DNA of 64,000 bases, taken from Leishmania donovani. Its lineage: Eukaryota > Euglenozoa > Kinetoplastea > Trypanosomatida > Trypanosomatidae. Positions 31,714 through 42,080 of this stretch are shown one piece after another. Position 1 is the first letter of the stretch. Each line of letters opens with the position of its first letter. The notes beneath the pieces are model-generated. The model was not told the DNA's origin. It was given only the letters and a program-made list of their open reading frames with translations, and did not search any database. The stretch lies in NCBI RefSeq assembly GCF_000227135.1, contig NC_018237.1, forward strand, positions 62,001-126,000. Reading direction: 5' to 3'. A program made the position numbers and the translations under genes.

Positions 31714-33869
31714 TGCGTGTGCATCGTGCCCGACCTTCTCATGCAGCACCGGCGGTGGTGCCGACGTACGCAAGTGCGTGCCTGCGCGTGTCTCCCAGGT
31801 GCATTGGAGGGCTGCATACACTCTCCCATCTCCTTGCATCTTCCCCTGCGGCGCGAGGTCGAGGCAGCCAAGTGCACGAAGGGCCGAATAAAGTGAAAGG
31901 GCGTTCGTGTGTGTGTGTGCGCTCAGGGACAACCACACCACATAAGCCGACGAGAGGCAGCAGAGGAAGAGCGAGAGAGGTGGAGAGCTTGAAGGACGGC
32001 GCTAACGGTGGTGGTGATGGTGATGAGGGGGGAGCGACTCTGGAGGAAAACGAAGGGGGCCGAAACGCAGGCGTGAGTGAGCAACCCCAGCGGAGGGGAC
32101 AGACAGGGTTTCTCAGATGCGAGGTCGCATTCGACAACATCGTCACCGCTCGAGGGAGAGCGGGGTATCTCTTGCCCACCTCTATCACCTGCTCTCTCCT
32201 CCTTCGCCAGAGGCAGGTCTCGCATCATACCCACCACTCCCCCCACCCCCACCACCAACACAGCCACCTCTTCTCTCTGCGGTTCGGTTCTTCTCCGTGC
32301 CCTCCCATCTCTTGACATTCATATGCGTCTCTCTGTGTGTTTTTTTTTTTTTGGAGAGGGGCGTTTGTGCGAGGGAGCGAGGTGATGTTGACCCGCTTTA
32401 TAATGCCTAAGCGCATACGCGTTTATGTGTGTGTGCCCGTCTTTTCACGCACACGTATGAGGGAGCGGGGGGCTTGAAGCCCCCTGTGCTTCACCACTTT
32501 TTATTTTTTTTCTTTACCTGCCTCTGTCGATTCGCTTCTCAGGCTGGTCAACTGTGCGCACGTGTGTGCGTGCGAGTGTTTTGCGAGGGAGAGGGAAGGA
32601 GCGTGCCGCTCAGCAGGTGATGTGAGGAGCGCCGTAGAATGTGTCTGTGTCTGTCTCTCTTTCCCTCTCCCCCTCGGTGTCTATTCGTTGTTCTCTGTAT
32701 AACGAGGAGTCGTTGTTGTGTCTATTTGCGGCTCTCGCGTTGTCCCTTAGCGGGGATGTGGTGTGAGTGCGCGTGTGTGCGTCCCGTTCATTCTTCCCGC
32801 CACTATGTCTCGCAGCCTGGTGATTGCTCTGTTTTCCTTCTCTCTTTGGTGCGCATATGCCTGTCTATGTCTGCGCGCGCCCCTCGCTGTTGACGCCATC
32901 ATCCCCTCAATGCCTCTCCCCCCCCCCTTCCATCCTCTTCTCCTTCCCCACGCAGCACAACAACGAGGGATAGAGCGCTAAGCAAAATCCCCCCAAAGGA
33001 GAAACATGCGAATGAGCAGGAAGCAAGTAAGGAAACAGGAGGAAGCGGCATCCACCGCGGCACCGCCAACCGTCACGGCGACGGGGCCGATGGGGACGAG
33101 GGGCGCATAATGTGGGCGCGAAAGGGAGGGAAAAAAAAAACGGAACACTTCGCCGTTGTTTCCGTAACTGCCTCGCTTCGACTGCGGCCGAGCCCCCTCG
33201 ACCCCTCGCCCGTTTTGCAGTCAGGCGCCACCACACACGCGTGGGCGCGTCGTGTACAGGTACCCCCCCCTCCCCTCTCTCTCTCCTACCCTCGCCCTCC
33301 GAGGTGCACTCCGGCCGACCCCTCCCCGGCTGAGGACTGCACTTGCTCTCTGAGAAAGTCAACGGTGAGTAGCGTGAGTGAGGCACCCGACGCCGCTGTC
33401 TCGGGCGCGTGGAACTTACGCTTAGCGTTCACCACCGGCGCCCTCCATCGAGCGTCGTGACCTTGCTCTATCCGTTTCGTCCACCTTCCGTTACGGCTAC
33501 GTGTGCAAGCTTGCGCCAAACCCTCACCCCCCTCCTCCCCCTCCACACTCTTCCTATCTGCTACGTCCATCTGTGTCTCATCCGCGGCCCATGTTCGTCT
33601 CTCACGCACGCGTGTATGCACACAGTGGAAGGAGCAGTAACGGTTGTTCCGCCCCCCCCCTCTCCTCCTCCCGCAACGCGCACCCCACCGGCGAATACGT
33701 TGCATCACTCCAGATAAACAAGCAGCAGCCACGGAGGCGATATCGGCCCCCTCCGCTCCCCTTTCCAAAGCGGCGATCGGTGCAGCCGCTGGGTCGGATG
33801 TTCGCCTCGGCGCATTCTATCAGACCTATTTGAGTTTGCGTGACGGAAGAGGCTGAGGTTTGTCAGCCG

Positions 33870-33918
33870 CTTCCCCCCCCCCTCCCCCCCAAACCCCCAA
33901 CCCTCTCTCGCCCTGCAG
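33870..33918 (+). promoter_or_regulatory. Candidate trans-splice acceptor for the 418-aa membrane protein
   Basis: C/T tract ending in CCCTGCAG (AG 33917-33918), 68 bases before the ATG at 33987. The acceptor lies inside the upstream GTG-initiated part of the frame and so favours the later ATG. Confidence 0.55.
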
Positions 33919-33986
33919 GAGTCACTTCCAGAGCGCACCCTCCCTACTCGCACAACCGAGCACAGCTACACATCCCATCTCCCGAG

Positions 33987-35243
33987 ATGGCGGCCAGCTA
34001 CCACAGGGAGGACCGCGCGGAGACGGAGCTGGTGGACCAGCAGCCGATTGAGCACTTCAACCCTGATCTCAACAACGTGAGCCTAACCTCTTCGCAGGCT
34101 GACGCGAAGGCGCTGGAGGAGGCGGCCGGCGTGGACCTGCGCGCGGTGCCAGAGGAGCACTCGGGCAAGTGCGTGATGATCTCATGGATCCTCTTCTCGT
34201 CCGTGAGCTTCATCTTCATGCTGGCTGCGTCGCTCCCAGTGCCGTGGCTGAAAGACGGCCAGGGCCGAAAGTGGACGGTATGGAAGGATGTGAACGGGAC
34301 GCCGTGGAGCAAGATTGAGTGTGACCACAAACGCCAGTTGTTTCAGGCGATGGAGGCGTTCACGATCGTTGGATGCCTGCTGAGTCTTGGTAGCCTCGTC
34401 GCCGGTGCCCTGCAGATGATGGGCCGCGGCCACCTTGGTGTGATGATGTTATTCGGCTTCTTGACAGTGATGGTTTCGCTGACGGACTGGGCGCTTATTG
34501 TGAACCAGTACCACAAGCACAACTGCGCCGGTGATCAGGTATACGCGGCTGGAATCAACCGCCTTGACGCCGGCTTCGGCCTTGTCTTCATCTCCTTCGC
34601 CCTGATGCTTTTCGGCATCATCGCCCTGGCGCGTTGGATGAGCGAAAGCCTCAGCCTGTCGGAGCTGCATCGCACCAAGTACCACAGCTCCGCCCTCATG
34701 AGCTCCTTCATCAGCGGCTGCGTGCTGACGATCGCGACTGTGGGAACGGCGCAGAACATGTGGGAGCACTACGACAGGAAGACGTCGCTAAAGATCACTT
34801 ACTGGGGCGTCGAGATCTACCACCGCAATGAGGGCCTGTCGGAGAACTGGCCGCTGAGCTCCTACCACTGTCCACAGTTCACTCTGCATATGCGCGCTGG
34901 TGCCGTCTTTTCCATCATCAGCGACGCGTTCCTCTTTTTCACGTTCCTGTTCTCCGTTGCGGCCGTATATAGCCGCCCGTGCAAGTGGGTCACGGTGGGC
35001 TTCGGTGCGGTCTCCTGGATCTTACTGCTGGTGTGCTCGGCGATCACGATCGCCGCTCGATACAAGACGTTCTGCCCCTCGGGCGTGGTGCCGCCGAGCA
35101 CTGCCATCTACGGTGCCCCGCTCGACACCATCGAGCAGCGGGTGAACTTCAAGGGCTTCGTCATCACAGACGGCCTGGGTATGATCATCTCTGCCTGGTG
35201 CATCACAACGGCGAACCTCATCTACCTCGTGATCAAGGGGTAA
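33987..35243 (+). CDS. Eight-span membrane protein, tandem amastin-like (paralogue)
   Basis: The product is 418 aa. The frame upstream has only a GTG, and a strong acceptor lies at 33917, so ATG 33987 is used. A ~65-residue acidic N-terminus precedes eight predicted spans in two four-span units. Unit 1 starts CVMISWILFSSVSFIFMLA, then LPVPWLKDGQGRKWTVWKD with a downstream Cys. Unit 2 has SLKITYWGVEIY, a Cys before the second span, then MRAGAVFSIISDAFLFF. The same Trp and Cys landmarks occur in the 28628 gene: SCPIPWMRSESGRK there matches SLPVPWLKDGQGRK here. The N-terminal extension is shorter. Likely surface or endomembrane; function unknown. The two probably arose by tandem duplication, then diverged strongly. 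Confidence 0.85.
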   Translation: MAASYHREDRAETELVDQQPIEHFNPDLNNVSLTSSQADAKALEEAAGVDLRAVPEEHSGKCVMISWILFSSVSFIFMLAASLPVPWLKDGQGRKWTVWKDVNGTPWSKIECDHKRQLFQAMEAFTIVGCLLSLGSLVAGALQMMGRGHLGVMMLFGFLTVMVSLTDWALIVNQYHKHNCAGDQVYAAGINRLDAGFGLVFISFALMLFGIIALARWMSESLSLSELHRTKYHSSALMSSFISGCVLTIATVGTAQNMWEHYDRKTSLKITYWGVEIYHRNEGLSENWPLSSYHCPQFTLHMRAGAVFSIISDAFLFFTFLFSVAAVYSRPCKWVTVGFGAVSWILLLVCSAITIAARYKTFCPSGVVPPSTAIYGAPLDTIEQRVNFKGFVITDGLGMIISAWCITTANLIYLVIKG

Positions 35244-37179
35244 GGCGGCGGTGAGGGCACAAGCAGGAGGTACAGCAACAACAAAAAGAAAAGGGCAAGG
35301 GGAAGGGCGATGCAGCGTGCCGGTGCGCGCGCGGAGAAATCCGTGAGTGGCTCCGCGGTGGATGACGGCGTGAATGGCGATGAAGGCGCTGCACCGTTGA
35401 CGCGCTTTGCCACAGACACGCACATCTGTGCGGCTTTTCCTCGTGTGGCCTCTCCCCCCTCCCACTTCCACCCCCCCCCCTCCCCCTCTTGCATCAGCCC
35501 CGGCCCTGCGGGCCTCCTCTGCGCTCTGCTCCACATGCAGGCAAACGGAGACGGAGAGGCGAAGGTGCAAAGAGCGAAAAAAAAAAAACGATAACGATTC
35601 AAGTGCAGGCGAAAACATATGCCAAGGCGTGTAGACGTCATCATACCCCACATGCGTGCGTGCAGCCGGTTGGGTGCATGCGCGTAATCGGCGGCGCGCG
35701 CGTGTGTGTGCGTGTGTGGTCATTTCTCTGGCGCTGATGGGTTGTTATATTTTGTATATTTTGTAAGTTTTTTTTTTTTTTACAGTGGCCGTTATCTCTT
35801 CGCTGCTTGTAGCATCTCTCGACTTCTCACCAGCTTCACAGATGAGGCTCTTCCTCTTCCTCCTCCTCTTGTGTGCTGTGTATCCTCGTTGCTGCATGTC
35901 CTTCCCCCCTCCCCTCCCCTCCCCCCATCTACCCATCCCAACCCTTATTTTTCGTTTGGAGAGTCTGTGTATGCGGGCGTGTGCAAGAAGCTGGCTTAGC
36001 GTGCGCGTGTGCTTGTGGTACCCGCCTCTTGCTCGTGGCGGTGTCGCAACAGCATGAGGAGGAGGGGCAGCGGAGCGGGGCCCTAGGCGCAGCCGCACAC
36101 ACGCGGGAGTCGCACCACGGCATCCCTGAGTAGCGAGGGGGAGTGGAGGAGCAGGAACAAGCGAGCCGCGAGAAGGGAGGGAGGGAGAGCTCCCTACGTC
36201 ATGTTTGAAGACCGAACGAAAACACACGAAAGGGCCAGACAACGGACCAAACAAGCTCGCCAACAAGGGGAAGCATCCGGCTGCTCGAGGAGCCATCGAC
36301 GGACGCCACATGCGCCGCTTCTCTTCTTCTTCTTCCCTGTGTTGGCATTATTCAAAACCCTCACCCACCCACCCAACCAAAAAAGAATACGACGACGACG
36401 CGCTGTGCTTTTCTTGTGCGGCACACGGCAGTCCACGTAAGATGCGATCTCACGCAGGGCATGGCTCTGTGTGTTGTGTGCCGAGACACACAGTCGCGCA
36501 GGCACCTCCACGGACGCTCGCGCTTCATCGTTCTCTGCGTGCTCGGCGTCAGTGAAAGAGAGGGCAAGCACCCGTGCGCGCGTGGTAGCATGGCTTTTGT
36601 CGTGGTCTTCCTCTGTGTGTACAGCACACTGTCTCTGTTGCCTAGGCAAGAGAACTGCACCTGCTGGGTTGCCTTATTCTTGAATACACCCTTCCCCCGC
36701 GCACGCGCCTGCCCATACCAGTACAAACCAAGACCCACACGCGTTCTGGCTGCCAGACTCCACCTTGGGCTCTCTCTCTCTCTCCTTCTCTTCCTTTCCG
36801 CCACGCTTCTTTCTTGGCCCTCCGCCGCCCCCCCCCCCCGCGCGCACACCTACACTCGCTACTTTGAGTCGCTCATCTCTCCCCGCTCCCATCAAGGCGG
36901 CACGTCGGTAGCGTTGCATCACCGCCTCCCCTCCCTCTCTTTCGCTGCTCATGCGCGCGCTTGGGAAGGGTGTGCCTTGCCGTCTGCCGGTTGCCTGTTC
37001 TTCTCCGCCTCCCCACTCGCCTACCTTTTTCTTTCTCTGCCCTACAGAAGACTCGACTAGAGCGCGCGTCTCCAGCGCATGAGCAGACCTCTGCACGGAT
37101 GGTGCGTGCGCAGGGTCTGTCTCACCATTGACGCTTCCCCCACAACACAAGCTCGGTCTTTTGCTTATCCGCTGCATCC
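35244..37179. other. Intergenic after the second double-amastin gene
   Basis: No gene recognised. T-run at about 35768-35780, A-run at 35578-35588, C-runs near 35470-35485 and 36828-36838, and CT-rich sequence from 36770 to 37045. Confidence 0.65.
36990..37047 (+). promoter_or_regulatory. Candidate trans-splice acceptor for the 736-aa coiled-coil protein
   Basis: Long CT tract ending in CCCTACAG (AG 37046-37047), 132 bases before the ATG. Confidence 0.6.
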
Positions 37180-39390
37180 ATGACATCGCTGACAGGGGTC
37201 ACAGGCCCCGCAGCCGCCGTCGCGCCCTTCTCGGAGGAGAATGCGATTGTGCTCGACAAGTGGCTCTACGACGTGTGCGGGGTGGACGGCCTCCAGTTCC
37301 CGTCGCATCGGCGTGCGCAATTCGCGCGCTACGTGGAGCGGCTGCCACTTGTGGCAAAGACGAAGCGTTTTGTTGCCAACACCTTCAACTACCCGTCACG
37401 CTCCGGCACACGCGAGGTGCTCGTACTACAGAAGATGCTGGAGGCACTGGCCCTGCACACACAGGCGGTGGCGCGAGAGACGGAGCAGGTACAAAACAAC
37501 GTGCTGCAAGTGCGGCGCGTGTTGGAGGAGCGCACGATGGGCGCCTCCGCCATTGTGGATGGAGAGAAGGCGGACGCCGTTAGCGGAGCAGCGGCCGCAG
37601 TGGAGAGGCGGAAAGGCAAAGGAGCTGCTGCGGCATCGTCTGCCGCGCAAGCTCCATCCTACGCGTCGTCCCCTCAGGGCCAGGGCTACGTGCCTCTCGA
37701 TTCCGCTGCCGCCGCGGGTGACAATGGCGCTGCGACCCCTGCGAGGAGCGCAGAGGCGACCCCAAAACCGCAGCAGGCGGGCGACGAGGCCGTCAGTGAG
37801 GATGGCGACGCTTCAGCGACCCAGCAACCCTTTTCTGCCGCCGCGCGGGCGGCGCGCCGTGCAGACTACGATAAGAAGAAGGCGCTCTCTCTCCGCTACA
37901 TATCAGCGATTCAAACAAAGACACAGGACATGTCCAGGCAGCGGGTGGAGATGGAGCAGCGACACGCACGTCTGCTAGCTGACAAAGAGCAGTTGGGCAA
38001 GGAGTACGAAGCGCTGCAGACGACCGAAGAGTTGGTCGTGGCCCGCCATCAGGAGGCCGAGTCCCGCAAGAACGAGGAGACACTGCTGCTGAGCGAGGAG
38101 GCAGCCATGTATGCAGCCGAGGAGGCCGCATTCGACATGGCGTGGGCGGAGTGTGCTGCGATGCTCAATGAGCAACCGGCGGCCGCGTGCAGCACAGGTG
38201 AACCAGCGGGCAGAGCAGAGGGGCCGCCTTCCACGTCGCCGAGGCCGCATGTGCCGTCGCTCTCCCCACCGTCTTACCTCGGTTCTGCTTCCTCGCACCC
38301 GCTCCCGGCACCCTCATCGTCGTCACGCTCTCTCAGCAGCGAAGATCCTGTCGACGTTGCCGCTGCGGCACCTCCGAATACGGTGCCAGCGACAGTGGCA
38401 GCAGCGAATCAGGAGGATAGCGCCGGCAAACACCCAGGTACTCTGTCCGGTCGGAACCCTAGTGGTGGCTCGAGCAGCACCGCGCAGCCGCCTCTGCATC
38501 AACAGACCCTGGAGGCGCTGCGCCACCGACTCTCCGAGATCGGCGCCCGCACCACGAACTACCGCCGCCAGCTGCTGAATGAAGGGCACATGCATCTCCA
38601 ACGCTTTCTCCAGTCCCAACAGCGACTCAAGGACTGGCAGGGTATGGCGGCGCAGCTGCGACGTACTCACCACCAGCTGCGCGGACAGGTGGACGTCATC
38701 CACACTGTTCTGTCCGACACAGCAAGACGACTGGAGAAGAGCGACGCGACGGCACAAAGAGCCGGCTACGGCGAGCAACTGACGCGGCTGAACGCACTGC
38801 TGAAGGAGCGGTCGTACGAGACGCTGCAGTACTATGTGGGCAGTCGCGAGGATGCCGAAATGGACATGCTGCTCGACGCGAGCGCCGACGAGGAGCTGCG
38901 CAAACTGCAGCGGCCCTCGCCCGCCAGCACGTTGGCGGGCGGCGACTTGACCCCTGCTCGGGCTGGCTCGGCGTCTGCATCCAGTTTGACTACGCCGACG
39001 CGTCAGAGCGCAGCTGCCAGCCCTTCTCATTCCAGTGACAGAGCCCTGCCGCCATCCGGGTCCTGGCGCACGCCTGTGCGCCAGCCAGCGAGCAACGGCA
39101 CCGTAGCCGCAGCCACGCCCAGCAGTGGCACCGACATCCGAAGTAGCGTCGACTCGGCGCACCGCCATCGCAGCCGCTATGAGCTCGTTCGCCATCTGCA
39201 GCGGTGGGAAGCCGTGCTGCTGGCGGAGCGGCTGGCTATCTTGAAGGCCGCGCATATGGTGCCCGGGCCCAACAGCGGGACAGGGGCTAACACAAAGCAG
39301 GCCGACGGCTTCAGCGCCAGGAACGCCTATGAGGAGCTGCGTGCGTTGTTGCTGCAGCAGAGGGACCGCGTTGCCTCGTCCTCGTCGTGA
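37180..39390 (+). CDS. Coiled-coil protein, unknown function
   Basis: The product is 736 aa. The N-terminal ~85 residues look folded (LDKWLYDVCGVDGLQFPSHR, then FVANTFNYPSRSG). Helical segments follow at about 85-125. A long coiled coil covers about 222-330 (KTQDMSRQRVEMEQRHARLL, KEQLGKEYEALQTTEELVV). A Pro/Ser-rich linker follows, then a second coiled coil at about 445-565 (LEALRHRLSEIGARTTNYRR, VLSDTARRLEKSDA), another linker, and a final helical part at 665-735. Alternating folded, coiled and disordered parts resemble cytoskeletal or spindle-associated proteins. A tubulin- or augmin-type role is possible but I see no diagnostic motif. Confidence 0.85.
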   Translation: MTSLTGVTGPAAAVAPFSEENAIVLDKWLYDVCGVDGLQFPSHRRAQFARYVERLPLVAKTKRFVANTFNYPSRSGTREVLVLQKMLEALALHTQAVARETEQVQNNVLQVRRVLEERTMGASAIVDGEKADAVSGAAAAVERRKGKGAAAASSAAQAPSYASSPQGQGYVPLDSAAAAGDNGAATPARSAEATPKPQQAGDEAVSEDGDASATQQPFSAAARAARRADYDKKKALSLRYISAIQTKTQDMSRQRVEMEQRHARLLADKEQLGKEYEALQTTEELVVARHQEAESRKNEETLLLSEEAAMYAAEEAAFDMAWAECAAMLNEQPAAACSTGEPAGRAEGPPSTSPRPHVPSLSPPSYLGSASSHPLPAPSSSSRSLSSEDPVDVAAAAPPNTVPATVAAANQEDSAGKHPGTLSGRNPSGGSSSTAQPPLHQQTLEALRHRLSEIGARTTNYRRQLLNEGHMHLQRFLQSQQRLKDWQGMAAQLRRTHHQLRGQVDVIHTVLSDTARRLEKSDATAQRAGYGEQLTRLNALLKERSYETLQYYVGSREDAEMDMLLDASADEELRKLQRPSPASTLAGGDLTPARAGSASASSLTTPTRQSAAASPSHSSDRALPPSGSWRTPVRQPASNGTVAAATPSSGTDIRSSVDSAHRHRSRYELVRHLQRWEAVLLAERLAILKAAHMVPGPNSGTGANTKQADGFSARNAYEELRALLLQQRDRVASSSS

Positions 39391-40449
39391 TGTTTTCCCT
39401 ACTGTTTCGCTCGCTGTCCTTGTTATGCCAGTCTGATCGTCTCTCTTCTCACCTTCGACGCCGGCAGGGCACACATGCACGGGCGCTGCCCAATCACGTC
39501 GGAACATCAGTGAGCTCGTGGCCGTCCCAGGCACAGCGACGATTGCGAACGGTGGTGATGGCCTCGATAATGCTGCTCTTTTATCGTCTCACGAGCTGGT
39601 GGGTGTATGTGCATGTGTGTGCATGTGTGCACGTACCCGTACGATTGTGCCGCAACGTCTCTCTTTCTGCCTTCTCTGTGCCTCTTGCCTGTTCTCTGTA
39701 CCGTCTGTGTTGTGGCCGCTGTTCTTTGCCATGTGAAGTGTGTGTGCTGGTCATGCCGCCCATGCAACAGGCCCCTCAAGCAACAACGTCCGCGAAGCTG
39801 TGTGCTCATCAGGGGCCAAGCAGGCGCTCTCCCTTATATATTATTATTATCTTCTTCGCCAAGCGAATGGGAAGAGCGATGCAACGACCCCTCAGCACCA
39901 CCGCCACCACCCGCCCGGAATGAGAGGAAGGCAGCGACGCAAGGCGGATGTGTGGCGGTGTGGGCACTTGCTTTCAACGGCAGCGGCCTGGCGGAATGGA
40001 AACAAATGCATCCGCCTCTTTATCCTCCCCTCCCCTCCCACTCACATCCGCGCAGCTTGCATCTGTAGGGCTGCAGAGGTGTGACTGGAGGGGAGGGATG
40101 GTGAACTGCTAGCACGAGGAGATAGGCACGCCGGACACGAATGTGTCCCTCTCCTTCCGCCCGCCCCCCCCCCTGCCCAGGAGCACGCAGGAGACGACGG
40201 ACATGATGTTTCTGTAGGACAGAAACCCTTAAGTTCCTCGCACGATCTCTGTCGCTTGCTCTCCAGTGAACATCGTCTCCCTCGGCCACTCCACGCTCTC
40301 GCGCCCGCTCCGCACACCAGGCCTTGTCTCTTGTGGTGCGCGCGCCCTTGCCTGCTTAACCATCACTACCCCGTAGCGCACACCCGCCCACACTTCCCAC
40401 CCACAGACACGCGAGCACAAAGGTACACGCATACGCCTCCCAAGTCGTG
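39391..40449. other. Intergenic upstream of the dehydratase-fold gene
   Basis: No gene recognised. Short ATT repeat at 39837-39850, C-run at about 40166-40174. Possible acceptors are AG 40319-40320 or 40405-40406, neither with a strong tract. Confidence 0.6.
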
Positions 40450-41304
40450 ATGCTCGCTGGGCTGCTGCGTGGCACTCGCGCAGCGATGGCGCTGCAGCGG
40501 TCGCGCCGCAGTTTTCTACCTCGAATGCGGCAACGCTCGTCCTTCTCTACCGTCTCCTCCGCTGCCATGTTCGAGAATACCCTCACCACACAGCGGGCGC
40601 AGAAGGGCGACTACGGCTTCAACGTGTTTCACAACTCCAACCCGCAGCACGGCGGCAGCTACGCCCGACACGAGCGACGCATGCGCGAGGACGAAGTGGA
40701 GGACTTCTTGAAATCTGTCAAGCACTGGCGGCCTGTGTACGAGGATGTGGCTGACGGTGATCTCGTGGGTGACGCGCAGTCGTCGTCGTCGACCTCGGCC
40801 TCTGCCGCGGAGCCGCCGATGCCGAGGCTCGCGCGCATGGGCGAGGAGGCCATCATGCGCACCTTTCATTTCGAAACGTTCCGCGAGGCTTACCTTTTCA
40901 TGGGCCGGGTGTGGGCCTTCTGCTACGGCAGCGACAAGTACCCGCATGTCACGTGGGAGGGGACCGCCATCACGGTTTATCTCTACTCACCATCCTTCCG
41001 AGGCCTCAGCAAGCGCGAGGCGCGCGTGGCGGCGTTCCTGAACGATCAGTACAACATGCTTCGGAAGAGCAAGTGGCAGCAACGCCGCATCGTGGACGGC
41101 ATTGTGCGACAGACCGCTGTGGAAGAGCTGCTCGGTGAGGAGGTGGCGGCGCATCTTGCGCGCCGGGAGGCGCTGCGCACAGCGCCACTGCAGGAGGTGA
41201 AGGATGGGCCGCGCAGTTGGCGCAGCGCCATCGGGTCACCGTTGCGCAGCCCCAACAGCGGCAGCGATGGAGCAGGTAGTTCCATGGGAGTGCGTGACAG
41301 TTAA
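40450..41304 (+). CDS. Mitochondrial protein with pterin-4a-carbinolamine dehydratase (DCoH) fold, catalytic His absent
   Basis: The product is 284 aa; a GTG sits one codon before the chosen ATG. The first ~50 residues are Arg/Ser-rich with no acidic residue (LRGTRAAMALQRSRRSFLPR), a clear mitochondrial presequence. Residues ~138-200 fit the PCD/DCoH domain: FHFETFREAYLFMGRVWAF, then YPHVTWEGTAITVYLYSP and GLSKREARVAAFLND, equivalent to the GLTKRD region of the family. A gapless alignment puts Lys163, Tyr164 and Pro181 where the enzymes carry their three active-site histidines. So the dehydratase reaction is unlikely, and a structural or binding role is inferred. Trypanosomatids use salvaged pterins, and a mitochondrial location would be odd for the classical enzyme. 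The C-terminal ~50 residues are disordered. Confidence 0.8.
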   Translation: MLAGLLRGTRAAMALQRSRRSFLPRMRQRSSFSTVSSAAMFENTLTTQRAQKGDYGFNVFHNSNPQHGGSYARHERRMREDEVEDFLKSVKHWRPVYEDVADGDLVGDAQSSSSTSASAAEPPMPRLARMGEEAIMRTFHFETFREAYLFMGRVWAFCYGSDKYPHVTWEGTAITVYLYSPSFRGLSKREARVAAFLNDQYNMLRKSKWQQRRIVDGIVRQTAVEELLGEEVAAHLARREALRTAPLQEVKDGPRSWRSAIGSPLRSPNSGSDGAGSSMGVRDS

Positions 41305-41781
41305 CAAAAAAGGATGATGACCCGCACATTCCGCGTCGGTGTTCGCTTGCTTCTGTCTGTCCTCCCTCCGCCATAGTGCGGAGTGCATTCCACACGAGAT
41401 TGCCCACCGTTTCGCTCGTACTCTCCCTGTGCCACCCTTCGTCTCGCTCCGCGCCGCAGGAACGCTCGTCCCTCTCCTTCCTCCATCGTTTGCAAGAGAG
41501 TGTTCTGGCGCACTTTCAAAATAGATTCCTGTGCCTTTTCTGGGTGCGTCGTCATCACGTTGACGCACCAAGAAGAGCCACTTGGATGCGAACAGAACGG
41601 CATGACGCCTTTGCATACCCATACAACACTCATGGTGTGCGTCTATGCGTGCATGCGTGTGTGTGTGTGTGTGTGTGCCTTGGCTCCGTGGGGCTTTTCC
41701 TCGCCCAGGCAAACCGCTGTCGCTGCCGTGCCCCCTTTGCACCCTCCTCAAGCCTCTCTCCCCTCTCTAGCCGGTTTTCCG

Positions 41782-41825
41782 CTGCGGTTTTTCTTTTCTG
41801 CCTCCCTCTCTCGTCACCTGCCCAG
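41782..41825 (+). promoter_or_regulatory. Candidate trans-splice acceptor for the 129-aa membrane protein
   Basis: CT tract ending in CTGCCCAG (AG 41824-41825), 255 bases before ATG 42081. Confidence 0.5.
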
Positions 41826-41900
41826 CACACACTTACAGCGACCGCGGCGGCATCATAACCTTCGAGGAACCCATCCTACCCTCATCTTCCCTTACCCAGC

Positions 41901-41928
41901 ATCCCATCCCATCCCATCCCATCCCATC
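41901..41928 (+). repeat. (ATCCC)n pentanucleotide repeat
   Basis: Five and a half tandem ATCCC units lying between the likely splice acceptor and the start codon of the next gene. Confidence 0.9.
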
Positions 41929-42080
41929 TTGCGTACGCGAGCTCGGAGACGACGCGCAAGAAGACGCGGTATCTCTTAGGCGCAACACCATCCGACTCGT
42001 GTTGCACATCTTCTTGGTCGTTCCTCGTCGCCGGACGCCCATACGTACACGCAAGCGCAGCAGCGGCAAAGGGAAGCGCA

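Larger units (their letters stand above)
30101..33986. other. 3.9-kb intergenic between the two double-amastin genes
   Basis: No gene recognised. It has a TA/CA microsatellite at 30924-30992, TG runs near 31690-31713, T-runs (32340-32352), C-runs and CT-rich blocks. It probably contains the long 3'UTR of the upstream gene. Confidence 0.6.
41305..42080. other. Intergenic and 5'UTR of the small membrane protein
   Basis: No gene recognised. (TG)n run at 41658-41678, CT-rich block at 41740-41823, and the ATCCC repeat at 41901-41928 inside the predicted 5'UTR. Confidence 0.65.

Noticed and set aside
31455..32315. 286-codon plus-strand frame between the amastin-like genes
   Set aside because: Low complexity, overlaps a TG run, no domain.
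38323..39534. 403-codon minus-strand frame opposite the coiled-coil gene
   Set aside because: Antisense shadow of a GC-rich coding region; no splice acceptor in that direction.
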